From contig OZ005699.1 in NCBI GenBank assembly GCA_963930775.1, positions 7,833,501-7,897,500 on the forward strand: DNA of 64,000 bases, read 5' to 3'. The stretch is from Cliona cf. orientalis (lineage: Eukaryota; Porifera; Demospongiae; Clionaida; Clionaidae). The translations under genes were made by a program, and so were the position numbers. Positions 31,218-42,500 of this stretch are shown piece after piece; within the stretch, counting starts at the first letter, position 1; every line of letters starts with the position of its first letter. The notes beneath the pieces are model-generated. The model was not told where the DNA came from. It saw nothing but the letters and a program-made list of their open reading frames with translations, and searched no databases.

Positions 31218-34200
31218 ATGGAAGGAGCTGTGTGCCCTGAAAGAAATAAACCCCTGGCAATAGAGGTGGGTTTAATTATGTTTAGGCAGTGTGTGAACTT
31301 TACTATGATAGCAGCCTCCGAAGTGTATCTAGTTTATATTACATACTATACTATCAGCTAAACTATTTAATGCATATAGATCCATTCCTACTGCTGGGAA
31401 ATCATAAACTTGAATAATATTTGATCACCACTGATATTGAAATTAATGGAGGGGGAAGGAGGGAGGGAGGGATTCAGGAAATAGAGTCAATTCTCTAACG
31501 CTAGCTATGCCCGTTCCAAAACCCGGATCATGGCATAATCATCACCCTCAACGTATGGCAAGATCTGACGATTACATTTTGTAGACTCAGATTTGTTTGG
31601 TAAGCACAGTCTGAAAAGATCAATGATCAGCCAAGGACCATCATAGGAATTAAGCTGATAACTTGATCACATACTCTCATTGTTGTTGGCCTAAACTCTT
31701 GTCGTTGCACTGTACAGATACGAGGCTGCAAATTTAGAGATCCACCAGTCATATATAGTCATGTTCAACTCTCATGCTCTCTATAATAGTGTGTGCCTTC
31801 TTGGCTGGGTAGTATGCAAATAAATGCATGATCGAGCATTTAGCCACACCCATTTATTGAGTGAGTATGTAATCACTACTCACTTTGAATTCATGCGTTC
31901 TTGGGTACAACTGTTTTATTTAGGTGCATATTACTGTTAGGTGCACCTCGCTATTTTTCTTCCTCTCGGGATATAAGTACATGCACTTAGTAACACAAAA
32001 ATATGGTACAGTCCAACCTCGATTATCCGAACCCCTTTGGCCAAGGAGAAATTTGGAACCGTTCGGATAAGCAAAAAGTTCGGATAACGTTGACCACACC
32101 CACTAGATCGATCATGCATGCAAAAACGTATCATTGACAGATTTATCGAGCTTTTTGACGATTTTAATCCCATCTTCGATTGATAGAACGCTTACCATGC
32201 GTTTCTTTTACTTCTCTGAGCGTTAAAACTATATTTGATAGCAGTGCAGCAGCTGGTTCTCGCGCGGCAACGACGCGACGTAGGTTTACTGCGCATGCGC
32301 AATCCAGTCACGTGGTCACAATCTGTACTTTGATCCTGAATTTTCTTTGCATCTCGAGTTCGGATAATCGAGAGTTCGGATAATCGAGGTTCGGATAATC
32401 GAGGTTGCACTGTATTGTTATTCAACAATAGCTTATATATAAGGCATTGTGCGTGACATTGTGATATCCATATACAGATATTATATACAGGCATGGTATT
32501 GTAATATATATTTTGCAGGGTAGTTTTATACATCCACTATCTCTATTAAATGTGAAGAAATGTTCCAAGCCACCTATGTCTACCATTGGAGTGTCTACCA
32601 GCAGTGGGAGATGCCAAATGGTGTGTCTTGACAATGGCCAGGTAGTTGTAGGAAATGAGTCAGAACTGCACAGGTATGATACTTCCAAGGACACGTGGTA
32701 TGCATTTCATGAACATGAATTGCCAGTCAAGGATTTTACTTTGGCTGTGTATCAATCCAAGCTACTTTTAATTGGTGGTGTGATAACGACACTAACACCT
32801 TCAATACCAATACACAATATGGTAACTGGTGCTGCTACAAAACCACCACCGTCTAAATTTGAGAGTGTAACGAACAAAATTTGGTACCTGGATGATGAGC
32901 GTGGGTGGATAGAGTCTCCTTTGCTCTCTCCAATGCCATCATCACATTCTAATTCTGCTGCTGTGGTGGATGGTGACCTCCTCATTATTGCTGATGGGCC
33001 TGGGATCATAGAGGGGAATGGTGTTGATGTTTTTGATGGAAAATATTGGAGACCAACTGTGTATGTTGAAGGTGCGCCAATGAATCAATACTCTGAGACT
33101 CATAAAAAATATCGCATGGACCTGGCAATTTATGATCATCATCTTTATGTGCTCAGTGAGTACTTGAATTATCAGACGAAACAGATTGATTACAAATTCT
33201 TTGGCTATGTATCCGTTAAATCACTTCTTGAATCGTCCACCGGTGCTCATAAGTATGCAACCTGGATGGAGGTAGAATTTCCTAGTGGATATGCATCTAA
33301 CCCAATTGCTTATAAGGAATATTTTGCATCAGTTATTGCTGCACGTCACGGTAGCAAGCCAGTATTGGGTATACATGTTTTTACTAATGATTCGTGGGGC
33401 GTGGTGATGGCCAACCCACATGTGAAATTCACCCCTGCTCTCCCGTGCGTTATAAGGCTGCCCAAGCAAGAACTGATGGTAATGATTGGAGGTGATGCTC
33501 TTGTGATGTCCATTGAGGGTAAGTATAACAATTCTGCATGCATACATGTATAATAATGTAGCTACCTGTAATATTATTAATGTTACAGTGCCTCCATACT
33601 GTCCAACGGCATGTGACACCTCAATTACATATTTTTCTCTGATGGCCTTGGAGGACTTGGTGGGGATTCCTATTTTGTCACAGCTGCGCGGCAAAAAGCT
33701 TGATCAGTTCAAGGACCAAGCTGGATTTGATTATATCCAGTTAGTAAAACCTCGACTGATCCAGTCTTTCGATATATTTTTAGCTGGAAAACTGATGGGA
33801 ACCAACGAGAACTGACACGTAAGCCATCTTGGCAAAATTTCATTCAGGTCTTGAAAGAGATTGACTTGGGTGAACTAGCTAAGCAGATAGAAGACTTCTT
33901 CATTCGAACATGTCCAGCAGGACCTCAACGAAAGAAAGGTATAATATTATAAATTTGCATTTTTTGCACAACAGTATCATGCATATCAAATTTTTGGTGC
34001 TCTTCTTAATGTTATAGAGGTTTCAGCTATAGATGAGATTGCTGCTGTCCACCGAAATCTCGACTGTCTGTTTGAAGAGTTGAGTGGAGAGCAGCAACCA
34101 ACTGCCCAAGTGTCAACTATTGCACAGAAAGTTGCAGCATGCCGTGATAGATGCTATTCAGCATTCAGTCTCCTTGGTAAAGAAAAGAAAGCATATGAGA

Positions 34201-34890
34201 GCAAGATTGAATCACTACAGAAAACTCCAGGTGAGGTAGATAATAGTTACAGTAGTTGCAGGATTCTCCATAGGAAAACTTCAAGGCAGAGTGGGTGGGC
34301 GTATAGTCTGGGCGGGATTTATGACCACATCAATTATTTTGTTAACCACATGAAAGAATATGTTCTAGACTATTGAAGGCATGGGGGGGGGGGCTATAGA
34401 CTGATTTGGAAGGGCCTGGGGAGAACATTGAGTTGTAATTATATGTAACATGTAAATACCATAGCCTTGATAATTAAAATTGATTGCCATAAGCCTATAG
34501 TGTTGGTGAAATAAGCTTTGCTAACTAAAATGTACTCACTCAGACACTGTTACAGTAACAGTCAGTTTTAAGTTGCATCATTTTTATATAGCTGATCAGG
34601 TGGAGGACAGCAAGCAAATGGCAATGCCTACCTTGCGTAATCTTTTTAAAGAGCTCTTTAAAGTGGCTAGCAATTGGGAGAATATAGGAGTTATGTTGGA
34701 TATTGATGAGGGCCCTTTGAAGAAGATAAAAGCTGACCACAAAGAAAGTGGAGACTGCTTAAGAGAGATGCTACGTGTCTGGCTGAAAAAGGTTGATCCT
34801 CCACCATCATGGAATCTTCTCATTGATGCTCTCAAATCTCTTGGAGAAGAGAAACTTGCTCAAGAACTAAATGAAAGGTACTGTGTATAA
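31218..34890 (+). CDS. Beta-propeller (kelch-like) and death-domain protein, 6 exons, 621 aa
   Basis: Exons: 31218-31265, 32519-33518, 33589-33739, 33784-33938, 34018-34230, 34592-34890; total 1,866 nt with all phases agreeing. Residues about 17-350 have kelch-like blades (RYDTSKDTWYAFHEHE, KLLLIGGV, GWIESPLL, DGDLLIIADG, LMVMIGGDALVMS). Residues about 355-450 resemble a shortened death domain (ELTRKPSWQNFIQVLKEIDL, GELAKQIEDFF). A helical linker follows, and residues about 524-621 are a clear death domain (FKELFKVASNWENIGVMLDI, CLREMLRVWLKK, SWNLLIDALKSLGEEKLAQE). Death domains are homotypic adaptors in cell-death and innate-immune signalling. There is no signal peptide, so a cytosolic protein. 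Exon 1 (MEGAVCPERNKPLAIE) is predicted by donor and phase only. The intron at 33740-33783 is just 44 nt. Confidence 0.8.
32009..32412. mobile_element. Pogo/Tigger-type MITE, 404 bp, in intron 1 of the propeller/death-domain gene
   Basis: The left end CAGTCCAACCTCGATTATCC and the inverted right end (reverse complement CAGTGCAACCTCGATTATCC) are near-perfect terminal repeats flanked by TA. The right end carries extra direct copies of GTTCGGATAATCGAG. CAGT...CTCGATTATCCGAA termini are typical of Tigger/pogo elements in many animals. No transposase is encoded. Confidence 0.85.
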
Positions 34891-35565
34891 ACTTTAGTAG
34901 TATAACACTGTACATGTTACATGTTACACTGTACTGTATTATGTATACTATAATAATGGAAATGAGATATTTTTTATTTTGACCATTCACGTGATTTGTG
35001 TGCATGGCTGCCTGAGAGTAGCACATGCGCGGCTATCGCAGAGTCTGTATGATTCAAACACCTCACTAGTACAGCACATGACATTGTGTCAAGATTTTAT
35101 GTCATTACCTTACTTGCATCATTAATTATTTTTTATAGTTGTTCCTCAGTACCTACAAGCATGAGGGCTATTATCTATCTGTCTCTGTGTCTATAGCTGT
35201 TACCATGCATGCTAGCTGCTATATACAGTACTCCACGTTCATACGTCCTACATACACGTGCAGCTACTAATATAGCTACTCGGTATATATACCACTCACT
35301 TGCTCCGCAAATGCTGAACCTCGCATTGTCACAACTAGTGATACGGTGAATATACAAGGCTACGAAATTGCATTAACCTTTTTAAATTACCTTATAGACG
35401 TGAGAATTGCTCATGGAATGACAACTGTAACAATTTCATGAACAAAAATTGTATGTGAACACTACTGGAACTACTAAAGACATTAAGAGTCAACGAGTGC
35501 AACAACCAATATTAATTATTATCATGCAATAAGGAAACGATAATATGAGATATATTTTATTCGAG
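34891..35565. other. Intergenic region after the propeller/death-domain gene
   Basis: AT-rich; no coding segment recognised on either strand. Confidence 0.6.
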
Positions 35566-35730
35566 TTTTCATTGATCCAGGATGTATAGTTCCAGCATTT
35601 GTATCAGGATAATATCATCAGTATACGTGTTCTCTGCAATGCATATGCGTACCTCATTGTTTGTTGAATTGGGTATATAGCTCGATACTGAACCATCCAT
35701 GGACATTTCCCATTTCTACAACCCTTCACA
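35566..35730 (-). pseudogene. Relic of the 3' end of a Cys-rich gene
   Basis: On the minus strand this stretch aligns with the last 45 or so codons of the family (compare 27265-27410): the CCATGG...TTCAGT, GAGGTACGCAT and CAAATGCTGGAACTATACAT parts are recognisable, with substitutions and indels. Nothing of the upstream exon body remains nearby. It is an old, truncated member lying just 5' of an intact plus-strand paralog. Confidence 0.7.
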
Positions 35731-35927
35731 CCTTAAACCTACTAATTTATAATTTTCACATTCAGATGATTATGACATCATACTGAAAGGTAAATCGAAA
35801 CATGCATAATAATATTATTATTATACTGTTTACGCTGTTGGTCTATCGAAACATCACACTGTGGTGTAGTATCTGTAGCTATATCACATGTAACAATTTG
35901 GAATTTAATCATTTTTAATAACTAGCT

Positions 35928-36872
35928 ATGAGGCTGACGAATAATAAGATGTATCTGTTTATTTTAAATTTCGTTTCTCTATTTCTGACGATACTACTGC
36001 CAGTGCAATCAGCCAGTAATATGTCGGCATCGAATGGAAAAGAAAATTCAATGTCTGGTGTCTGCTTTTCTGAGGAAGAAAGAGAGATCATGATCCGTAA
36101 CATTACAGCAGATGTTCAAAGCATAATATTACAGAACCTTCCCTCTATTGAATTTATACTTAACTGTGGACCAGGTCATTGGTTTCTAGTGGCCCACCTC
36201 AACATGAGTGACTCTCGACAGCAGTGTCCATCCACCTGGAGGGAGTACAACACAGGTGGAATCAGGGCTTGTGGTAGACCAGCTACGTCAGAAGGCAGTT
36301 GTTCATCTTTACCTATACCGAGTTATCAATCGAAGTACAGCAGAGTGTGTGGGAGAGCTATTGGCTATCAGATTGGAAGTACAGATGCTTTTGGTTTTCG
36401 GGCAATTGGTCAACCACTTGACTCCTATTATGTCTACGGAGTCAGTATCACTCATGGAACACCTCGTAACCACATTTGGACCTATGCTGCTGGTATATCT
36501 GAGGGACGGTATAGTGACCAGCGAGATAACTGTCCATGTAGCAACCCTGGTCATCCTGATAATGCACTCCCTCCATCATTTGTTGGAGATAATTACTACT
36601 GCGAATCGGGAAATCCAGATAATACATTTAATTATGGGCACATTTATACCGAAGATCGACTCTGGGATGGCCAGCAGTGTGAGGGGCAGTGTTGCAGCAA
36701 TGGGAAATATCCTCCATGGTTCAGTGTGGAGCTAACAAACCCAACAACTGATGATATTGAGGTGCGCATTTGCAGTGGGGAGGGTAATATTAATCAAGAC
36801 GAGACTCTGGTACAGCTGCTGGAATCTATATCCAGTGACAAGCTCATGGCAAAGGATGAGATACTCTATTAA
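35928..36872 (+). CDS. Secreted Cys-rich family protein (member 2), intact, 314 aa
   Basis: Single-exon gene. The signal peptide is probably MYLFILNFVSLFLTILLPVQ from the Met at residue 8; the upstream Met at 35928 is in frame. Residues about 80-110 hold CGPGHWFLVAHLNMSDSRQQ and CPSTWREYNTGGIRACGRP. Then come YSRVCGRAIGYQIGSTDAF, YVYGVSITHGTPRNHIWTYA, NCPCSNPGHPDN, FVGDNYYCESGN, LWDGQQCEGQCCSNGKYPPW and PTTDDIEVRIC. The spaced Cys pairs suggest a compact disulfide-bonded extracellular domain. I know this pattern from sponge and cnidarian predicted proteins but no family name or function. It differs from members 1 and 3 in strand and in a longer C-terminal tail (SSDKLMAKDEILY). Confidence 0.88.
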   Translation: MRLTNNKMYLFILNFVSLFLTILLPVQSASNMSASNGKENSMSGVCFSEEEREIMIRNITADVQSIILQNLPSIEFILNCGPGHWFLVAHLNMSDSRQQCPSTWREYNTGGIRACGRPATSEGSCSSLPIPSYQSKYSRVCGRAIGYQIGSTDAFGFRAIGQPLDSYYVYGVSITHGTPRNHIWTYAAGISEGRYSDQRDNCPCSNPGHPDNALPPSFVGDNYYCESGNPDNTFNYGHIYTEDRLWDGQQCEGQCCSNGKYPPWFSVELTNPTTDDIEVRICSGEGNINQDETLVQLLESISSDKLMAKDEILY

Positions 36873-37520
36873 TACAAACTTGTACAGTAGCATTGCAGGT
36901 TGTATACGTATACATAATATTCAATGCAGGTCATTATTGTTGACGGTGTGAGAACTTCAAGTGTACATGCTAGTGCACATTTTAATTTTTGTAGCAGCTC
37001 TGCTTTTCCCCCAGCATGCACTCAAAGTAATGGTAACAAGTCATGATCAACAGATCTATAGCTTTGGATAAGTATACCTAACATTTAATCACACAAGACA
37101 CTGTTATCTATCAAACTAGAAATAACATTAACCGCAGCAATAACTGTTACATTAAACTAGGTATCTGCTATATACTGCGGCTACAAGGCATGCACTGTTT
37201 ATTGTGCTGTGCCTTGATGATGCATGGTGGCCATATGATTTCATTCCCAGTTCCCATTCCCAGAATCGATGGTATGTGATATCTAATTATAGCTCAAATA
37301 GCGTACTAGCAGCTAGATAATAATGATGTCATGCGTACAATATTATGTACAATTAATGATTGATTCTAAGTACTGCAATAGCTGCTAACTACACAATTGA
37401 AAATGCCGGGGAGTAGAAAATAGTCAAATTTGGCATTACTGAAACCAATACTACAGCTAAAATTAAATAATTATGTTACTGTTTGTTTATTTTCCTTGTA
37501 GCAGGATTTGATATGTTCTG
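36873..37520. other. Intergenic between convergent Cys-rich genes
   Basis: AT-rich 3' flanks of two convergent family members. It contains the minus-strand AATAAA at 37492-37487 and nothing else that I recognise. Confidence 0.6.
37487..37492 (-). terminator. AATAAA polyadenylation signal of Cys-rich member 3
   Basis: TTTATT on plus reads AATAAA on minus, about 30 nt past the stop codon of the gene at 37521. Confidence 0.55.
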
Positions 37521-38453
37521 TTACTGGATGTATACCTCCAGCAATTGAATAATAGCATCCTGATAAGTGCGCTCCAGTGAGCAAATGCGTACCTCAATAT
37601 CATCAGTTGTTGGGTTTGTTAGCTCCACACTGAACCATGGAGGAGATTTACCATTGCTGCAACACTCACCTTCACACTGCTGGCCATCCCAGAGTGGATC
37701 AGTGTTGTATAGGAAATCATTCTTCCACCCGGTCCCATTGTTTCCAGACTCACAATAATAATTATCTCCAACAAACGATGGTATTGCCGAATTCATTTCA
37801 TTAGTAGGGTGAGCACAGGGGCAGTTGACAGATTTATCAAAGTAAGCTCCTTCGGTTAAACCCGCAGCATAGGTCCAGATGTGGTTACGAGGTGATCCAT
37901 GAGTGATACTGACTCCATAAACGTATGGTACATTCAGGTTTTGATTGTTCCACCTGTTAAGAAAGGCATCTGCACTCCCGTATTCGTAGCCAATCACTCT
38001 CCCACACACATTTCGATACATATCTCTACGGGGAGAGAAAAGGGTAGCTGAACAGCCTCCAGTTTGAGTATCACTGGATGGTCTACCACAGCCTCTAGTT
38101 CCATTGATATAAATCTCAGTCCATGCAGATGGACAGTGCTGTGCAGAATCGTTCATGTTTAGGGAGGCAATCCTCTTCCATTTTCCTTCTCCACACTCAG
38201 GGACCAACACAGGTATTCCAAGTTCTATCGCTTCTTGCACAAAGCTTGATATTGCACTGTCTATAGCACTTCTGATATTCGATTCATCTGCATTTTTCTC
38301 CTGAAGTACCTCAGGTCTTGTGGGACAAGAGTCTTCACCTGGCACTACTACTGGACGAAAGCTAGTCGTTGCTTGAACAATTTGAGTCCGGTGGTCCAGG
38401 AGTATTATAGGTACATTTAAAATGAGATAATAGCTGATGATGAAAGAAGGCAT
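37521..38453 (-). CDS. Secreted Cys-rich family protein (member 3), intact, 310 aa
   Basis: Single-exon gene from ATG at 38453 to TAA at 37523-37521. The hydrophobic start MPSFIISYYLILNVPIILL is a likely signal peptide. The core repeats the family plan: VPECGEGKWKRIASLNMND, CPSAWTE, RGCGRPSSDTQTGGCSATLF, VCGRVIGYEYGSADAF, GVSITHGSPRNHIWTYAAG, FVGDNYYCESGN, LWDGQQCEGECCSNGKSPPW and PTTDDIEVRICS. It is divergent (head to head, 1,055 bp) from receptor gene 1, and the pair was duplicated as a unit to give 43450-49033. Function unknown; the sequence indicates an extracellular disulfide-rich protein. Confidence 0.9.
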   Translation of the reverse strand: MPSFIISYYLILNVPIILLDHRTQIVQATTSFRPVVVPGEDSCPTRPEVLQEKNADESNIRSAIDSAISSFVQEAIELGIPVLVPECGEGKWKRIASLNMNDSAQHCPSAWTEIYINGTRGCGRPSSDTQTGGCSATLFSPRRDMYRNVCGRVIGYEYGSADAFLNRWNNQNLNVPYVYGVSITHGSPRNHIWTYAAGLTEGAYFDKSVNCPCAHPTNEMNSAIPSFVGDNYYCESGNNGTGWKNDFLYNTDPLWDGQQCEGECCSNGKSPPWFSVELTNPTTDDIEVRICSLERTYQDAIIQLLEVYIQ

Positions 38454-39508
38454 TATTGTTTATCTGAATATCTCATCAGCCAATCTTTAGTTTAGTCTTC
38501 ACAAAACTGATTGTTGGTGCACCCGCAGTTCAGAAACTCGTAGTAACCTATTTATGCTACATGAAATTGGAAATCTTGGAGCATTGCATGTGATATAGGT
38601 TTTCAATATTAAATTTTCATATTGGCTGGCAATATTATAGGTATAATAGTAACAAATAACTTATAGCTAACTTACGCAGATTGAGGACCAAAAACAATTA
38701 TTGACGTACCTCATCATTAATTGATGTAATAGATACTACGCGACAAAGGAAGTAATGACGCTAATAAATTTATCAATATGTCTTCGTTTCACTTTCATAC
38801 ACATTATAGTGAATAAGTTATAGCATACTAATTGCAAATCTATTGTCAGTGTGCTGTAAACAAAAAAATTAGACTAATAGTAGCATTATGATAGTTTCAT
38901 GGATCAGATGATGACTACATGTATAATAATTTTCCAATGTGCATAATTATGAGAATAAAAGATGGAATTGATATGAAAAATAGAGTTGAAAGTTTTCTAT
39001 ATAATATATCTACAGTGTTGCCACTGCATGCAATAGGTAGACCATGGCAGATAAACTGCAAAGTAGCTAATATTATTATAGCGGAGAGCAGGTCTAAGCT
39101 CGAGCACATAAGTATTATTATTATGCATAGGTTTCTGAAACAGTAACTTTCAGCTCAACATTGCATCTCATTATAGTATAGCAGGTATACTATGGGTTAC
39201 GTACTGCTTGCGATCTTGCCAAATGGGCAACCAGTGTTTACTTTCTGTGTGATGTATTATGGGAAATCAATTGAAATGTTGTTTTGACTTTCATTTCACA
39301 ACACTGCAGCAGCTGCAGCTAGTATAAGCCATATTATTATTGTTGCAGTATAATACATTGTATATATAATAGGGGAAAATATACATTAAATTGTCACTAT
39401 TTTCCCAATAATAACTGTATTGTCATAGTATAATTAATTTTTAGCTACGAGTTACTGAAATTCAATGATAGGTAGCTATATATCTTATGCCAGCTTTATA
39501 GTGCTATC
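38454..39508. promoter_or_regulatory. Divergent intergenic region, Cys-rich member 3 / receptor 1
   Basis: About 1.05 kb between two divergent start codons. Large parts reappear almost unchanged at 44366-45247 (for example TTTATCTGAATATCTCAT and TGGAAATCTTGGAGCATTGC). Conservation here reflects recent duplication and cannot by itself be taken as regulatory constraint. A shared promoter is plausible. Confidence 0.5.
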
Positions 39509-42500
39509 ATGGTGATGATGTTCACTGATTTTATCATTATTCTGCTGATTGCTCTAGCCAAAGTGCATTGCTATGAAAATAATACTTTTTGTGTGAAATC
39601 CAATGATTCTCAGCCGTGTGACTATGTCCAGTGTAAATCAGCAGTACACTGTGCTACTCTTGATATCTTTACGCAACCCAATAATAGTTCACGTTACTTC
39701 AAGTCTTTCACTCACTTTGTATTTCTACCAGGTTATCATAATCACGGTGACACCTTGATAGTGAGCAATTTGACGAATATGACTTTCACTGGTGTGATAC
39801 ATTCATCTCCTGTCATAGTCAGCTGTATAAAGAAAGATGTCGGATTTCAATTTTACAATTTCACTGGAGTAACTTTTGAGCACTTGATGATCACTAACTG
39901 TGGACAACTGTTTACACCCCATTATCCAGAAAAAAACTCACTTCCACAAACCACACGAGCGGCATTGATATTCGACATAGGCTCGGACATTACCTTCAAC
40001 AATATCACAATATCAAATTCTCCAACTCAAGGTTTTTATATCAACAGGGTGGAGGGACTGATAAATATTACATCTTCTACATTCCAGCATGCAGTTAATG
40101 AGAGTAGCGGTGAGAGTGACATCATAGCTGGAAATAGTATCTTTAGTGCAAATTGCAGCAACCCTGGACCTACAGCGCTTATAAAGAATTCCCTCTTTTT
40201 TAATAATTCAAACTTTGCTGATCCTAAGTGTTCAAGATTTGCCGCCGGACTAGTTATTGTCCTTAAATGTACCAACTTCGCGGTCACCGTTGATACAGTC
40301 ACATTTCGTAGAAACAAAGGATGTGAAGGTGGCAACTTAGCCCTAATTTTTTTTAACACCACTGAACCTTTCACAAAAAGCCTAGTGATTGTTAATAGCG
40401 TATTTCAGAACGGCTATGCTTTAATGGGTGCAGGAATATTTGTATCATTCGTAGAAGCAGCAGCGCAAGCCATCACACTCCCAAATTGTACACACAGTAA
40501 TTCAAAGGATGTCCTTAAAGTAACAAACACAAGGTTCATTGAAAACACGGCAAAACAATTCGGAGCAGGAGTCTATCTAAGATTCAAAAACTCCCTAACA
40601 TCTTGTGTCGACAGCTCAAGGATGTCATTCATCAATTGTACCTTTCAAGGGAATACCCAAATCAGCTATGGTGGGGTGGCAATACACAGTGTTAATTATG
40701 CTTCATTTCAGTATATTCAACAACTCTTTCCACAGTTTAATCTTTCAATTTTAGACTCAAAATTTCACGAGAATACTGTTGCTAATAACTATCATGGATC
40801 AGGCAGTGGAGTAATCTCAGTTAAGGATAACTATTGCGTCCACATTTCCGGTGTTGAGATCTTTGACAATACTGATTGCAGTGGACTGCTGGCAATTGGG
40901 AGCAATTTTGTCTTTTCAGGCGAAACACATATCCACCATAACAATGCCTCCAGTGGAGGTGGTGTACTCCTTTGTTCTAATGCAGTCATGTTTTTTCAGC
41001 CACATGCACACCTGATAATCACTGATAATCATGCAGTTCACACTGGTGGTGGAATTTGCGTCGAAGAGCGATGCATGTTATCTCTCCCAGTGTGTTTCTT
41101 CCAACTGGATCTCAATGCCACTTTAAATTTGTCCCTCATTAATACTATTCACATCACTATCGCTAACAACAGTGCTGAACATGCTGGTGACCAACTCTTT
41201 GGTGGATCAGTTGATTACTGCTACCTCATTGACTCTCCCTATCATGATCAAAAGACTAATCAAAGTCTGCCTGTGTACAGAAAAATTTTTCATATCTTAC
41301 CAAACTCCACATCTATGATATCATCTCCAGAAAGACAAGTTTGCATATGTGATAAGTCCAATAATAACACTGTAAACTGTACTCGTAGTTATGTGCTGCC
41401 CAGTGTTTACCCAGGGAAGACATTTCACTTTCAAGGTGTGTTGGTTGGACAATTGAACGGTACTCTACCTGGAACTGTCATGGCAAAGCTGGTGAACGCG
41501 GATGGCCAAAGGCTTGATCCAAGTGATACCGTGCAAGATGTTAACTCTTCAAGCTGTACTTTATTGAATTACACCATTATGACCTTCAAAGAAGACGCAA
41601 CTAATGTTACTTTAAAGCTTGAAACAAAGATAGTTGGAGATATGAGCTTTACTGATCGTCTTATGATCTTTGAACCCCTCTTGGTTAATATTTCCTTTAA
41701 GAACTGCCCTGTTGGCTTTTCGCTTAGTATGCAGTCAGGAAAATGTGAGTGTCTCTCGGCTCTCCAACCAATCGTAAGTTGTGATATTCAAAATATTTCT
41801 TTATCACTCAAAGACAACTGGATAGGATACAATCAGATATCAAGGAGAATTCTATATTTGTATGGATACAGCCTCGATTATTGCTATCCTAAAAGCACAG
41901 TAACCAATATTAGTGATTTTGATAGTCAAAATGAACAATGTAGGCACCACAGAATTGGTATTTTATGTGGTAAATGCCAAGAAGGGCACAGTGTGGTACT
42001 GGGATCTTCACAATGCAGAAATGATTGCAAACAGCACCACCTTTTGCTCATCCCAGTGTTTGGTCTGGCTGGTTTAATCTTGGTCGCAATCTTGATTGTA
42101 TTGAACATGACAGTAACAGTTGGAACTCTCAATGGCCTAATATTTTATGCCAATTTGGTTCAATTGAGCAACACACAATACTTTCAAGATGATAGCAAAA
42201 TTCCCAGTTTACCAATGGGTGTTCTGAAGGTATTCATAGCCTGGCTCAACTTAGACCTTGGTATTGAAACATGTCTGTACAAGGGAATGGATGACTACAC
42301 TAAGGCATGGCTGCAATTCATCTTTCCTATCTACATCTGGTTGATATTAGCTCTCATCGTCTATTTAAGCAGACGTTACAGTTTCGCTTCGACACTTATC
42401 GGCAATAATGGTGTAAAGGTCTTGGCAACACTCGTGCTACTTTCATACTCGAAGATGCTTCGGGCTGCAATCGCAACATCCCACATGAAGCTCATTCACC

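Noticed and set aside
36208-36735. A 175-codon plus-strand frame inside Cys-rich member 2
   Set aside because: It is an alternate-frame shadow of the intact gene at 35928-36872.
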